64,000 bases of DNA from Ptychodera flava (taxonomy: Eukaryota; Hemichordata; Enteropneusta; Ptychoderidae), in the NCBI RefSeq assembly GCF_041260155.1, contig NC_091941.1, forward strand, positions 24,375,747-24,439,746, read 5' to 3'. The position numbers were made by a program, and so were the translations under genes. The notes beneath the pieces were generated by a model. It saw nothing but the letters and a program-made list of their open reading frames with translations, searched no databases and was not told the DNA's origin. How positions within the stretch are numbered: position 1 is the first letter of the stretch; each line of letters starts with the position of its first letter. Below are positions 11,851 to 24,484 of this stretch, piece after piece.

Positions 11851-12184
11851 GTAGCCCTGCGTACGATGCTGTGTGTTCCGCTACAGCCCTGCAAAGACCC
11901 GTACCACGGTCCCTCCACCCGCACGTAGGGTCGGTGACTTCAAATCCTTTTGGGACTTGACGTAAAAAGCCAAATTACTGCCGAAATTCAGCGTTCTTGG
12001 GCCCAAGTCGTATCCCTGCCTACCTCAGCTACTCGATCGCTTCCAAAAATGCCAGTTTTTTATTCACTTCTCGTAAATAACCGTCGATGTCGGCAACTCT
12101 ATCGCTAGCCCTGCGTACGATGCTGTGTGTTAGCTGTAGCGGCCATCCATTGTCCAACACAAAGCATCGTACGCAGGGCTACTC
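11851..12184. repeat. Dispersed repeat with tagccctgcgtacgatgct, partly a hairpin
   Basis: The word tagccctgcgtacgatgct followed by gtgtgtt occurs at about 11851 and again at 12107, and in inverse form ending at about 12182. The last two copies flank a 25-30 base loop and make a hairpin with a stem of about 26 bp. The pattern fits termini of a small inverted-repeat element family; class unknown. Confidence 0.55.
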
Positions 12185-13294
12185 CACAAGCGACTGGACT
12201 GTGTTTCAAACTCTGCACTACAGTCAAAATTATATGTACAGCAGAATGGTTCCTACCTGTCATGCTAATATTCTGGATTACTGCAATTGCCTGACGGCTC
12301 TTTCCGTTCATAGAGAAGATTGTACATCTCTGATAAGGATGACAGCCTAAAATAAAAGGACACTACCAAACTCTGACCTTTGAGGCCGTGCACTGTACAG
12401 GTGGCCTTTGAACTTACAAATCCCACAATTCACATAACTTCCGCTTCGTTAAAGGAAGTTTAGGAACGGACCATTTGATATCCGGGAGGGGGCTTGGAAA
12501 ATTTGGGGAGGGGAGGAACAGATTCTCAGCGGACTTCAAAATTTTGCCCAAGAAAAAAGAAGAAGCGAATAAAACGCAATGAGAAAGTGCATGTATCTCA
12601 TACCACGTCATCGTTTCAGAGTGTCCTTGCTGAGTGTCTAATCGTGATGAAATCTAGGCCTAGGTACACGGTATAGGCCTACTTTTACTTTTCATCACGC
12701 CCCTCTGGCTGGCCGTTTCAATGTACTTCAATTCATTTTCGGCCTCAAGGTCATGATAATATGTTACTTAAATTCTAAACATACCAACAGAAGAAATGTA
12801 TGTCTCTAATGTTCACGCTGAATGTAAGCTTATGCCAAGTGCGACTTTACAGTCAATCACATCTTTTTGTTGCAGAACATTAATAATTGATTGCTTTAAA
12901 ATATGAGAAGTTGCATTTCAAGAAGCTGTACCTTAACTTGGAGGTTGACCACCCGATTGGAAATTTTCATGGTCAGCATATATATTTATCCCACTCTATG
13001 ATCTATATGCTTCTATCACGATGTATGCAATATAAAAGTTGATAGACCAAAACCCCTAGCTACACAATTATAAATAAACTATTTCCGCAGAGAAATGAAA
13101 ATTAAACATCACTGCGTAATATTTTCATCTTTTTAGTAGTAAACTCATAAGATGTGTAGCTTTTGGGAAAAATTAAAGAATACACATATTTGTCCTCACA
13201 AAACATTGGAATATAGTAGAGCAAGCGATATACCTGTGAGTAGTTGCTCACTGCACTTCCTGCATGGTTGAGTGTTACTGGCATTCTTGGCAAA

Positions 13295-13375
13295 ATGAAT
13301 GAATGAATGAATGAATGAATGAATGAATGAATGAATGAATGAATGAATGAATGAATGAATGAATGAATGAATGAA
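13295..13375. repeat. (GAAT)n microsatellite
   Basis: About twenty tandem copies of gaat without interruption. Confidence 0.95.
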
Positions 13376-15716
13376 AATAAAACTTGAATTGCCCTTTTCA
13401 CAAATCAAAATGGCATTATTATACTCTTCTAAGCAATGCAGACGATTAGAAATTTGTTCGTAACAATAATTGTCACGTATATTTGTCTAGAGACCAGAAG
13501 TCGGTTTCCTTTCAAAATGCATTTTGAAGTGTGGGTGATCGGTGATACAACTTTGAATAGACCATGTATAAAAATCAAGATAAAGAGAATTAAATATCCA
13601 GATTCTACGATGGAGTTAACCAAGCTTTTAAAAGTGGCAAATTCGTAAAAGCGTATCATCGGGAGGAGTACAGGCATTTTTTTTATAAAAGACAAATCTA
13701 CTATAGGACGATGCAGACTAGGACATCAATTGTGAAGCGTATGATTTATGGTTTGTTTCGATGTTTTTTGTGACCTCTGAACTTTGACCTTAAAGAAAAA
13801 AGGTCCATCACTATGGTGAATTGTTAAAAAAGTGCCAGACTTTCCGAAAGTGAAAAGGGGATTTTGAAAAAAAAATTTACTTCTACAAAATCAATCCTCA
13901 AGACCCCAACGAAAGGTTCACCTGCAAGTGTGAGTTTCCAGCTGCAGCAAGTAGTACGACTGTTGTACGCAGGCTTGGATTGTTCACTGAACCACCCTCT
14001 TGATTTGTTATGTTATTTTTATGCTGAACGCCGCAAGGGATTTGTCAACCACGTGCCACAGGTTACTCTCACAACATCAGAACATGGGACAGAAACCCAC
14101 TGCATGGCGAAAAAGAGAGATTAAGACGCAACGTAGATTGAAAACCTAAGAATGAATGGAGAAACTTATTTCATTGTTTAAATTCAATTCCAACGTGACA
14201 GGTTGAAATTGAGCCAATGATTTATAAATTCATAGTTCAAACTGCTTCTAAACAATGCTAATCGATCCTGTTGTTTTACGATAAAACCCCACGACAAAAC
14301 CTTTCTCTCTTAAATTCTACGTTAAGATCATTTCATTTTTGAAAATACCATTCCCCAATCTTCATCATGGTTCTACTTTAAGTGGTTAAAATCTTTCTCA
14401 AACATAAACCATTAAGTATTATTGTTTCGAAAGTCAGGTCACATTGCCCGGACCTGCGCTCAAAGGTCGTATGGAACCCATACGACCAATGTAAACTCTG
14501 CATCCAAGGTACGATGGTGATGGGTGAAAGTTAAAAAAAATGTCTGTCATAATCTATATCGTATAATTTACATGTTGCAGCTATGGTGATAAGGTGCATC
14601 TTTATCGTGCACTAAATGCATTGTTTGTGAACGAGAAACTCGCACAGGCTCAGTTCCGACGATCGCTTCCCTTTAAAGAAAGGTACGTGCCCAGTCTTCA
14701 AGAAATAACGCCTGCAGCTTTTTACAAATTCGACATTACAGAGCGACAAGAATTCACAACAAAGCACATAATGTGTGTTAGCTTTTGTCTCACAAAGGCA
14801 TTGCCTTTTTTGTGATAAACAGACCGAAGGTCCTCTTCATTACAGGTGTTGTTGTGTAAGATCACGCCATATCTTGCCAGGCAATTGCGACCATGCAAAT
14901 TGTATTTGACACGAGGCTGTCGCATGTTCAAAGTAATCGTTCAGCTGGCATTACAGGACACTATTTGGTTTGTAATGTGTAAATTTTAAATTGATATTTG
15001 GAAAAAAGATTCCTTTGGACGTGAAAGTTTCATCGCCAAGATGCAAAATTTTTGGGAATTTTTTTCAAGAATTTGGGAAATCACTCCTACAGATATGGTG
15101 ATTTGTGCTTCGTTACCATCGATGTTCAGATCAAAATAGTATATAAAAATTACATATCAAAGAATCAAACCACACGTGCTGCAGAGTGAAGACAAAAATT
15201 AATACTACTTTCTGTCGGAGTGTAGTGCGATGCATTTTTTTATAAAACATATCTACAATTGCCTGTCGGACGCACTTGGACTGGTCATATCGAGGCTGTT
15301 CAAAGCAACGGCCTTGACCGTGACATATTTCCACTGTGTCAATGTCGCAATAGAGTCAGTGCCTAGAATTGCCCTGAGAAGAGTATATTTCGCATATTGA
15401 AAACGGTGAATCTGATATTTCACGGCAATAAAGTTTATTATTGATAATGTTTTCATAAATATTTGGTAAATAATAAATGATTGTGATAATAATAAATTGT
15501 AATGATAATAAATTGACTCTCGAGACTTCTCTGATGTTATTTTTAATTTGCAATCATATATTTTGCAATCATATATAAGCTTATAACAATAAAATCTTAT
15601 TTCATAATAATAAAACAATACCAAGTGGAAAGCGGTTCTCACTGATGGCAATATACGATGCATGAAATATTGCAAAGATATGTTACTTACGTTTCGGGCA
15701 TCTAGCAATACTTATG

Positions 15717-15718
<2 letters not shown>

Positions 15719-15775
<57 letters not shown>
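15719..15775. repeat. (TA)n microsatellite beside an inverted-repeat element
   Basis: About 57 bases of alternating TA immediately left of the inverted repeat at 15776-16010. Confidence 0.9.
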
Positions 15776-15777
<2 letters not shown>

Positions 15778-16010
15778 GGTAAAAATTGAATTGATAACAA
15801 GAAGAAAACAGGACTTAGGCGTTACTCAGAGTTTCACGCTACATGTGTTCTCTGTAGCGATCATCAGACGAATGGTTCAACTTATCTTATCTTCGAATGT
15901 TTCCATTGCTTGTTTCCATTCGTCTGATGATCGCCACTGAGAGCACATGTAGCGTGAAACTCTGAGTAACGCCTAAGTCCTGTTTTCTACTTGTTATAAA
16001 TTTTTACCCT
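15776..16010. mobile_element. Probable Penelope-like terminal remnant with inverted arms
   Basis: Arms of about 75-90 bp (15776-15872 and 15922-16010) are inverted copies and face each other across a short spacer. Each contains CTGATGA, a short CGC/GCG closing stem, GAAAC and a GTA cleavage-type triplet, which together resemble a hammerhead core. The cgtctgatgatcgc and gcgtgaaactc words and the neighbouring (TA)n tract mirror the arrangement of the better-preserved element at 7229-8468. No coding part is present. The assignment to Penelope-like elements is inferred. Confidence 0.55.
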
Positions 16011-18616
16011 ATAAATCGCTCTGCCATACAGGTGTTGAGCACTGTTGTGTTTAGTCTCACGGTTCATACAATTATACATCGACTGAGTTTGATATGAAAA
16101 TAGCAATCTTGTGGGGGCGCCGTGTATTCAGTCTCGACGGCTCTGTCTGTGATTATGCTGCTTTTCACTTTCTAAAATGTATGCCTTCGAGTGAGTCATT
16201 CCTACAGCATCTCCGGTTTCTCCTCAGATATGCGCATCCATACACCAATAATTTCTATTTTCTCGTAGCCTCAACGCCGAGAACGTCTTTTTTTGTGATG
16301 TGTCAAACGGCGGTGTCCCTTGCATTCTAGACACTTCAGGTAGGTGACGATGGAACTGAACGTCGCTACGTAATCGCAGTGCTACGTCTAAATGTTCTTT
16401 GTAGTGTAGGTGGTTTGCAGCTGCGTGAATGCACACTGACTTGCACATATAATGAACGCTCTTGCGTTATGCGTTACCCCATGTTTATATATATCGTTCA
16501 TATCTATAATTGAGATAAGTTGACGGCGAAATGTGGCCAGTATATAAATATTTGTAGTGTGCACCAGTCGGTTTAGAGACCCACAGCGTTAGAACGACAT
16601 AACGACAGATTTAATAATTTAAGGATGTTGACCCTTCAACGTTGTAATTTTGTCCGTGCAAGAGTTACATTCCTACTCGAGTTGCAGTTGCTGACGCGAA
16701 AGCATAAATAAAGACGGCAAGTCAGAATGACGGAACTAAATATAGGCACCAGGAGTCCTCATCACTTCGTCGCTAGGTGCATGTTTTCCCTAGAAATCTT
16801 TATCATCGTACAATCAAGCCGAAAACATTGTTTCGAACAATCCTTCCACCCGAAAAGGGGCGCGTTTTTTGTTTTTTGACGTGGCATAACGAGTAATAAT
16901 ACCCACTTAAGCGGTTCGCAGAGTGAATTAACATTACTCTTAATCAAGATCGATGCACTGCCTGCATGGCGAGACGAAAAGACAGCGCATAAGACAATAA
17001 TGGTTAGCTTTATGTCGCTTGTTCTTCCCTGGCTTATGTGCACAAGCATAGCGGAAGCCGACGTCATGGCTCATACCTATGAGCGGTGACGTCATCCATG
17101 GAGTCCAGGTCGAGGTATTACTGAAAACAAAAAAAGAGAGATGTAACGACAGCCACCTTGCACTGAACCATAAAAGGATTTTTAATATGTTGTTTTCATC
17201 GCGATAATAATGCTGACTTCTCACGTGAATTTAGACGCGCAGTACTACTTCCTGTTTTAAAAATGTACAATTTGTTGAAACTAAATAGCTGTCCGATTCT
17301 CCCGAAATGTGATTTTTTCATAGTTATCAAATGATGTGTCCTGTCCAATTTTTAGCGCTTTTCGAATGCTACGATACAGCAATAGAGCTAATACAGATAT
17401 ATTGTATCTTTTAATGTCTGTTGTTAATGTAAACGCTGATTGAAAGCTTGAAACTGTTAAAGAAAAAACCCAGCGCACCAACGGATTTAGCAAGAATGCG
17501 AATGGATTTGTTTTGGAGTCATGTTTATCAATTAAGAGAAGTAGACGCTTCTTGATGGTGGTTTGTTGGCTACACGTAGAGGGGAGGCCGCTGTATTTCA
17601 CTTTCTAATCATGTTACATTGAAGAATGCAGCAATGTGCGAGTATAAAGTGTATTGGGCCAAAGATGATGGGTTCATTTCTCATCATCTAGCGCATGTCG
17701 ATCAGAACTTGCCGCGTCAGTCTTTCTTCTTCGCGTTCGCGTGAAAAATAAGAAGACTTCGGCATCAAAAAGACGTGACAGCTATACACATGGAAGAAAA
17801 TGCCAATGTGTATATGAAATCGAAAATACGCCATGTACTGAGGTGCTCCTTTTATCTTGCTACTTGCCACAGTTGCAAACAGCATGTACACAATTTTTAA
17901 CATCCCTATTCCTTGGCGTTCGTATCCGTACAGAGATCTTGTGATGAGCCCATGAGGAAAATAGATGTAGGCCTATAAATAAATAAATGAACAAATAAAC
18001 GCATATCGTGTGAGATGTCTATGATTAGAGACAAACACTTTCGCCTCACTATACTTGCAACGAGATTCCCCTTGTCAGCTATCGAAAGTAATAGAATATT
18101 ATCTTGAGCGCTGTCCTGTGATCTAGTTTCGTCTAACCAGAAATGTACAGTCGGTGAACGCAAACTAGAGCCCATAAGAAATTCTAAGTAGCAAGGTCGT
18201 GACCCGAACTCTGCAAACTATGTCGTTCTGGTAACCGTACACTTTCTCTTCATCGAACAATATATAATGAATCCGTGTTTTGCCAACAGATATGCTGATA
18301 ATGTTCAGTCTGATCATAATGTTGCAGCATCGTTATCTTGCAAATCTGCTAGTAATGCAACTTGAGTCTCTGTGAACATTTATTTGCATCACGTTCGTTC
18401 TGTGAGGCTTTCAACTTTCATGCCCGTAATATCGATTTTCCTTTCGATTTTTGTTACTTCTTCTTGGTCTCAAGTAACTAAATTGCTACTCCATCGGGGT
18501 TGACATTCAGTTGTATTGTCTTGTATTGTATTGTACTTTTTAAATTACTTTCACGAGGGAATGATGGGAAGAGAGGGTTGAACTTTTGTAACATTATTGA
18601 TATATTTCCATTGTTT

Positions 18617-18968
18617 AAAGGGACATTAGCTGTAACTTTTGACTAATTTTTCACTACTCTGTTTCAATGTATCAACTACAGAATTTTACTATAATCCGAT
18701 CATCATGACCAATGCTCGGTGTCCTGGTTGCCAACACGGCTTGTATAATTATGTGAAATGACCATTGTTATTGTTGATAAATGTATTCTAGTCCGGACCT
18801 GAATACAAAATTTAAACAATAACAATGCAGATTATACTCATATAGGGTATATTTATGAGCTAAATATTAGGAATTTCCCCATGGTTTAGGGATTCAAACC
18901 AGAAACTGGCAGATGATACACAGACCAAACAAAAATTTAAAAATGACCAAAGTTACAGCTAATGGATC
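18617..18968. mobile_element. MITE of the ATTAGCTGTAACTTT family, copy 1
   Basis: Left end aaagggacattagctgtaac and right end caaagttacagctaatgg are inverted, enclosing about 310 bases of AT-rich non-coding sequence. Related copies occur at 25581-25922 and 39129-39398. Confidence 0.7.
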
Positions 18969-18998
18969 TGTAAGTAATATTACTTAAAATGTAATCAT

Positions 18999-19200
18999 AC
19001 ATACATACACATACATACATACATACATACATACATACATACATACATACATACATACATACATACATACATACATACATACATACATACATACATACAT
19101 ACATACATACATACATACATACATACATACATACATACATGCGTACAGACAGACAGACAGACATACAGACATACAGACAGACACAGACAGACAAACAGAG
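18999..19200. repeat. (CATA)n then (CAGA)n microsatellite
   Basis: Tandem catacata from about 19000 to 19140 grades into cagacaga-type units up to about 19200. The long Met-Tyr-Val-Cys reading frames that cross it are artefacts of the repeat. Confidence 0.95.
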
Positions 19201-19476
19201 ACGGGGAGAAAGAAATGTAGTGATGCATGCAGACACAGACTGAAATCGGACATTCACACGGATTGACGGACGGAGGGTGGGCAGGTAGGCAGGTATACGT
19301 TTAAACATACAGAAATTTAAAATATCATTATTATTCCTCAACTTTTAGTTTACTGATTTATGTTTTTGAGATCGTACCCTTATTATCCTTACTTTACTTG
19401 ATCCATTTTTTATTGTAGATTGCATCACATCAAATGCTTCCTCACTGAAATCTTTTAAAAGTACTCAACAGCAGCA

Positions 19477-22400
19477 ATGTTCACCGTTGACTGCCAGGCA
19501 ACGAGTAGTGTCCTTCGCGGTCTGGGAGTCACTTTGATTCTGTTGGGCTGTCTGGACGTGCTGTCCGGTGTAATCTGCATCCCTCTGTGTCTGTCAAGTT
19601 TGAAGTATGTGTGTGGAGCAGTGTGGACAGGGACAATCGTAAGTAAAGACCAATAACTCGTCTTGCATTATTGCCCTAATTTATTATTACATTATGCATC
19701 TGGTCAAATCATGGAAGGAGAATCAGACATTTACATGGGGCCACTGTAGCGAGCATGCATTGTATTTCAGAAGACATCCGGGACATCTATGACGTCACTG
19801 TATGATTTTTTATACTCCATATTTCTCTATATAAGTACCCACCTGAATTGATTTATATTTAATTTACATCCACGTATTCATAAGCATGTGATTAATCTTG
19901 CATTTTTTATTGCTTTCTCCATACCTATGACGAATATTCACATGAATGGCTGACGGAAGTGTCCAATGATCAACGACCCCAAAAAGATGCACGAGTGTTT
20001 GTGGGTTCACCTGTTTGCTTTCAGAATTCAGAATTTTACAATGATTGATACCTTTGTTGACTTCTGTCAACCTCTGAGTGGTGTGGATGCCAACTGCACA
20101 CTTCTGCGATGATTAGGTACAGATCACACACAAACTACTCAAACTAAGGTTGAACGGGCAATCCTGCCCCGACAGAGAGCAGATTCAATATCCTACGTAT
20201 AACGTTTGATAAGATCGATAGGGAAAGCGATTTTGTAGTGTTGCTGTGATCTCTCTCCATCAATCTGAATTGCGTATTATCGAAGTCATCATTGTCGTTC
20301 AAGGAGCGCCAACTATGGCAAAGATCGTCATCTAACCCAAACTAATCGTTTTCCATAGATCGCAAGCAAGAGCACAGACACTCGCATTAACTTATTGTGA
20401 TTTTACTATTTTACACGCATGCGTTGTGCAGATCACGTTGACGGGATTCATTGGTCTGCTGAGTGGACGGAGTGCAGACAGACAAGCATGTGTGAGTAGC
20501 CAACTCAGCGTCTTCAGATATGAAAAAAATTAAAATCCCTGTTGACCACAACATATAACTGTTGTCGACAACAACCCCTTTTTCGTTCGAAGCACCTGTA
20601 ACTGACAGAGCGAGTGTGGCTTTCATTTAAAAGCCCTGCTCTCATTAGTGAACTTAAACAACTTTGCCACAATTTATTGAAAAGTTTGTTTATATGTGGT
20701 ATTCTTAATTTCGTGAAATATTGCTGACTTAGCAACTCTTGTATTACGAATCAATTTCCAATGACAAATCTTAGTTTTAGTAGAATGTCACGTGTCACGT
20801 AGAATGCGTCTCGGGAACAGATGTTCGGACTTCTTTAATTTTTACAATTTTTGTCCGATCTACCATTTGTTAGCGTTCATTTTAAAGCTGTTGGACTAAG
20901 AAAATAAATTTGCCGTCTTAATTTTCGAATTTTTTTTTTCTCCCATAGAGTTAACACAGGGATGGCGGCCATTGTGATTCCAACCTTTGCACGGTGACCC
21001 CCAATTTTTATTCTTGATTTTGAAAGAGGCTGGTTGAAAGTTTCTCTATGGAAATTTCGAGCAAGAGTTCAAGTATTTCACTTTTGAGGCGCAAACTACC
21101 TTGTATCGTTCAGGTCAAAGGCCGAAATTAACCTTCATAAGGACAACTTTCAATAAATGATGGCAGTCGAATTTTTTTCATTTCTTTGTCTCTCACTACA
21201 TCTTTTTCTCTCCCCCTCCCTTCTTTTTCATCCCGCATCGTAATTCAGCTTGCCACGTTTTTGATATTCAGCATACTGAGTACCCTGGTGTCTTTCGCGG
21301 GTTGGAGCGTTGCCGTGGCCTCGTTGTCGGCTGACCGGGTTCTCTACGCCATCTACGGCGACCAAGAGAACGTCATGAAGACACCGCAGGGGCCAACGGT
21401 CTACTACTCCAGCAGGGAGGCTGCTCCGAGTCGCCGTGACAACCAGTCCGATGTTCCTGTCTCGCTTGGTCAGGGCGGTAGAGGTGAGGTGACCGAGGAC
21501 GATTACCTGGCGAGTGTGACCTTGCATTCCATGGGACTGGTATTGTCCTTCATCGAGATGGTGCTAGCGTTGGTTGCTTCCATGATGTCGGTCTACACTC
21601 TGTATAAAAGACAGCGCAGAACGGTGAGTATCATTAGCAAGAAAACCTTTCAATTTATTCCATTGAGGTGCCACCAGAAATGTGAAACTTCAGTTTAGGC
21701 GCTTTAGATAAAATTGTTTGTTTGCCGTCCGTGTACTGGTTGGTCTTCAGAGAAAATTAAGAAAACAAACACAATATTAACACTATTACAAATAAAAATA
21801 TCACTTTTCCAAATAAACCAAATAAAAATTCAGCTTATGTTAATACACTTGTGTTTTCTGTCTGTGTTTGCTTTTTCCCCTGGCTGGCTGGTAGGTTTTT
21901 CAAAAATCCACGGACGGCAAACAAGATTTTCTTTAAATGGCCCTACTCAGAAATCTGGACTAATTTATCAATTTATCCGAGATGGCGATGCTGGTTTTGG
22001 TCGTGTCGGTATGATGTTGAAGTTTTGGTGATGATGATGGGGATGATGATGATGATGATGATGGATCATTTGCAACTGGCTCCTTATTTCTATCTTCTTG
22101 GAATTCGTCTCACCTCAACACCTCTTACTTTGCAGGGGGCTGTGGTTTATCAGACACCAGTACAGCAAGTGGTTGTCCTGCAACAAGGATATCACCTTGA
22201 GCGTCGGCGTGATGGTAGTTTGGTAGTTGTTCACTCAAGTAAGTTGCATCTCAATGACCCTCTTTTTCCCCCGGCAAAAACAAAAAACAAACAAACAAAA
22301 CAAAACAAAACAGAACAAAAACAAAACAAAACAAACGAACAGAACAAAACAAACAAACACAAACTGCAAACCTCGACGGTGTTTAGACTGTACCTTACAG

Positions 22401-23345
22401 ACTGCGTGCATATTTGCCCAGTACTTCACTGTATACTGTATACATTCGAAATCACGTTTATGTAGGTATATGTATGTATCTATGTATGTGTCTATGTGGC
22501 TATGTATGTATGTATGTATGTATGTATGTATGTATGTATGTATGTATGTATGTATGTATGTATGTATGTATGTATGTGTGTGTGTGTCAGGTAGGTAGGT
22601 AGGTAGGTAGGTAGGCAGACAGACAGGTTGTTAGATTGGTAGGTAGGCAGTTAGGTGAGTATATCTCACTACACTAAGATATACGGAATTATTTTCATGG
22701 CAATTTAAGAACGGGATATATGGAAAGACCACTTCATATTCACATAGGTTTCGTGAAACTCATTCCATGATGACAACTAGGAACTATTGGAGAGTTGGAA
22801 AGATGTGCAATTTTTTGTCTTTCAAGAGTCGATGTATTTTTCAGGAGACAGAATATACTTCTTTTTTCATAATTCATTTTTTACCATTTTTCAGTCTTTG
22901 ATCGCGAAAGCAGAACGTCTTAAAGTTTGAATATTTTCAGTATACTTTCGAAGTTTTTTTCCCCTTTTTGACCATTCCTCTGACAATGTACCGCCAATGT
23001 TGCACAAGGCATATTGATGGAATGTGTTTCCTTCCAGACACAGGTAGCCAACAAGTAAATCAAAGCCAGCAGGCGAACGCAGCCCCGTCGGCAAATCCGA
23101 CCGCTAACAACGCTATCATCGAGGTACCGTCTGCCAATTTACAACCCGGGCTCGAGATGGTGGCTTCTCAGCCGGCGGAAACAGCCACCAACGGTAATAA
23201 TGGTAACGGCGGAGGCGGGAACACCAGCCAACAGGTGCAGCAATCCCAGCCACAAGAACCGCCGACAGCGCCTCCAGTGTCCAATTATGGACCTCCCCCA
23301 GCCTATGCATTCATCGACACCGGTGAAATGCCGGTCAATCTGTAA
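19477..23345 (+). CDS. Four-TM (CD20/MS4A- or TMEM255-like) protein with PPxY tail
   Basis: Five exons join in frame: 19477-19638, 20432-20491, 21249-21623, 22136-22238 and 23038-23345 (stop TAA), giving about 335 aa. All junctions are GT-AG; phases are 0, 0, 0, 1. An in-frame stop precedes the ATG. Hydrophobic helices lie at about residues 14-41, 46-66, 75-101 and 173-199, with a polar loop of about 70 residues between TM3 and TM4 and a basic KRQRR after TM4. GAVWTGTI-ITLTGFIGLLSG spans the exon 1/2 join and resembles the Trp/Gly pattern of the second helix of CD20/MS4A proteins. The tail is Gln/Asn/Pro-rich and ends in GPPPAYAF plus 12 residues, a WW-domain ligand. It is a probable plasma-membrane or endosomal protein recruited to NEDD4-type ligases. 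The tail exons match those at 646-2106, showing paralogy. The exact family is uncertain. Confidence 0.85.
20799..21102. mobile_element. Copy of the TTAAGGTAG MITE family, in intron 2 of the tetraspan gene
   Basis: Left gtagaatgcgtctcgggaac and right gaggcgcaaactacctt are a diverged inverted pair. The core tagagttaacacagggatggc is shared with 45595-45958. The element ends about 150 bases before exon 3. Confidence 0.7.
21720..21922. mobile_element. MITE with clean 14-bp ends GTTTGCCGTCCGTG, copy B
   Basis: GTTTGCCGTCCGTG at 21720 and CACGGACGGCAAAC ending at 21922 are perfect inverted repeats around 175 bases. A diverged copy lies at 1308-1512. It sits in intron 3 of the tetraspan gene. No clear target duplication was seen, so the superfamily is unassigned. 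Confidence 0.8.
22264..22619. repeat. A-rich tract and (TATG)n/(TAGG)n microsatellite in intron 4
   Basis: A caaaacaaa-type low-complexity stretch at about 22275-22365 is followed by tandem tatg at about 22500-22577 and tagg units to about 22615. Confidence 0.9.
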
Positions 23346-24004
23346 CTATGGAAAGAATGATTAAAATCGTAACAAACAGCAGGTGCCCCATTGTGCAATA
23401 TTGCAACTTTAAAGTACAATTTATGAGTTTTGTCCACATTTTCAAAGTTGATTCATCAAAGACTTTTTATGAAGCTTCGCTTTCAACTATCGTGAAGATA
23501 TTGATTTAATGTATTATCAAGAGTAGAATAAGTCTGACGTGTGTACATACTGTAATTTTGATTTGATCATAAGAGTCTAGAAATTCAGCCGTGTGAATTT
23601 TAATTGTGCACTATGGGCGCAAAATGATGAACAAATTATTAGTCAACCACAAAATTACCAGAAACGCACAGGCAAGCACAACCACGTTGATTATTCGTCG
23701 ATCTTCTATAACCGATGCCATGTTAATTTAGCCGGGTATCTTAACTATTTAACTATTTAACCGTTAAGTCATCGAATTTATTGAAAATCTGCTCTGCTTA
23801 ATAATGTTACATTTACCGGTGGCATTTAAAGTATACGGGCAAAACACTAATGATTGGTGTCTACGGAGGGGGGAAACAACGGCAACGATTGACAGACGGT
23901 CAAAACAGGTTATTCTATCATGCAAACCATGCGTACAGATTCTGACACCCCCCTATAGTACCGTGGGCGCATTTAGCCGAAAACATAATGATCTTCGCCT
24001 GCGT

Positions 24005-24484
24005 CCCGGTGGTGGCAGTCCCCGGGTTGGCGGGTACCCATGCGCGTTACCAAATTCACGGAAAAGGGGGTGTTTTTCTTCAGTCATCTCGGAGATTCTA
24101 GGTCCGTGAAATCGAGAAAAAGGGGTACTTTTTCAGAGTAACCTCCGAGATTAGGGGTAGTCCTTTCATAATCTCCCTAGGACACTAAATCTGGTCTAGT
24201 CTCACTCTAGATGATTGTGTATGAATGTGACTAAAATCAGGTGAGGACAAACATTTGTGATGTATGTACATGTATACAAAGTCAACCTCCAGGGTCAACC
24301 CTGGAAGTCAACATACTAACCTCCTAGATTTCGAAAATAAGGGTATGTTTTTTACAGCTAATTTCTCCCAGATTTGCCACAAATAGGGGGTGTTTTTCTC
24401 AGAAATATTCTAGGAAAGGGGGTACTTTTCAAACTTGGGTAACAAGCATGGGTACCCATCAACCCGGGGACTGCCACCGCCGGG
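24005..24484. mobile_element. hAT-like MITE with 8-bp target duplication
   Basis: Left CCCGGTGGTGGCAGTCCCCG and its mirror at the right (CTGCCACCGCCGGG) begin inverted ends of about 45 bp that continue through ggtacccatg. GCCTGCGT flanks the element on both sides (23997-24004 and 24485-24492), an exact 8-bp duplication. Eight-base duplications are typical of hAT transposons. The interior has further G-rich inverted blocks and no coding sequence. Confidence 0.8.

Larger units (their letters stand above)
10835..19476. other. Intergenic region between the two-TM and tetraspan genes
   Basis: Apart from the repeats listed separately, no exon was convincingly recognised. Short tandem wording around 11267-11310 (cgtgaatcatgaatcgtggc repeated imperfectly) is visible. 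A TATA-like tatataaata at 16541-16550 with cagtcggttt about 30 bases on could be a promoter, and a TGACGTCA site lies at 17087-17094. Neither can be tied to a gene from sequence alone. Confidence 0.4.

Noticed and set aside
14594-14815. Open frame of 73 aa after a ttgcag acceptor-like site
   Set aside because: No recognisable domain, no splice donor partner and ordinary composition for non-coding sequence.
17043-17115. Minus-strand mini-exon starting MDDVTAHR between an acceptor and a GTATGA donor
   Set aside because: It is too short, has no in-frame partner exon and no similarity; the TGACGTCA in it is noted instead.
18937-19341. Long Met-Tyr-Val-Cys reading frames
   Set aside because: They are direct translations of the (CATA)n microsatellite; the same holds for frames over the repeats at 22500, 29200, 31987 and 56240.
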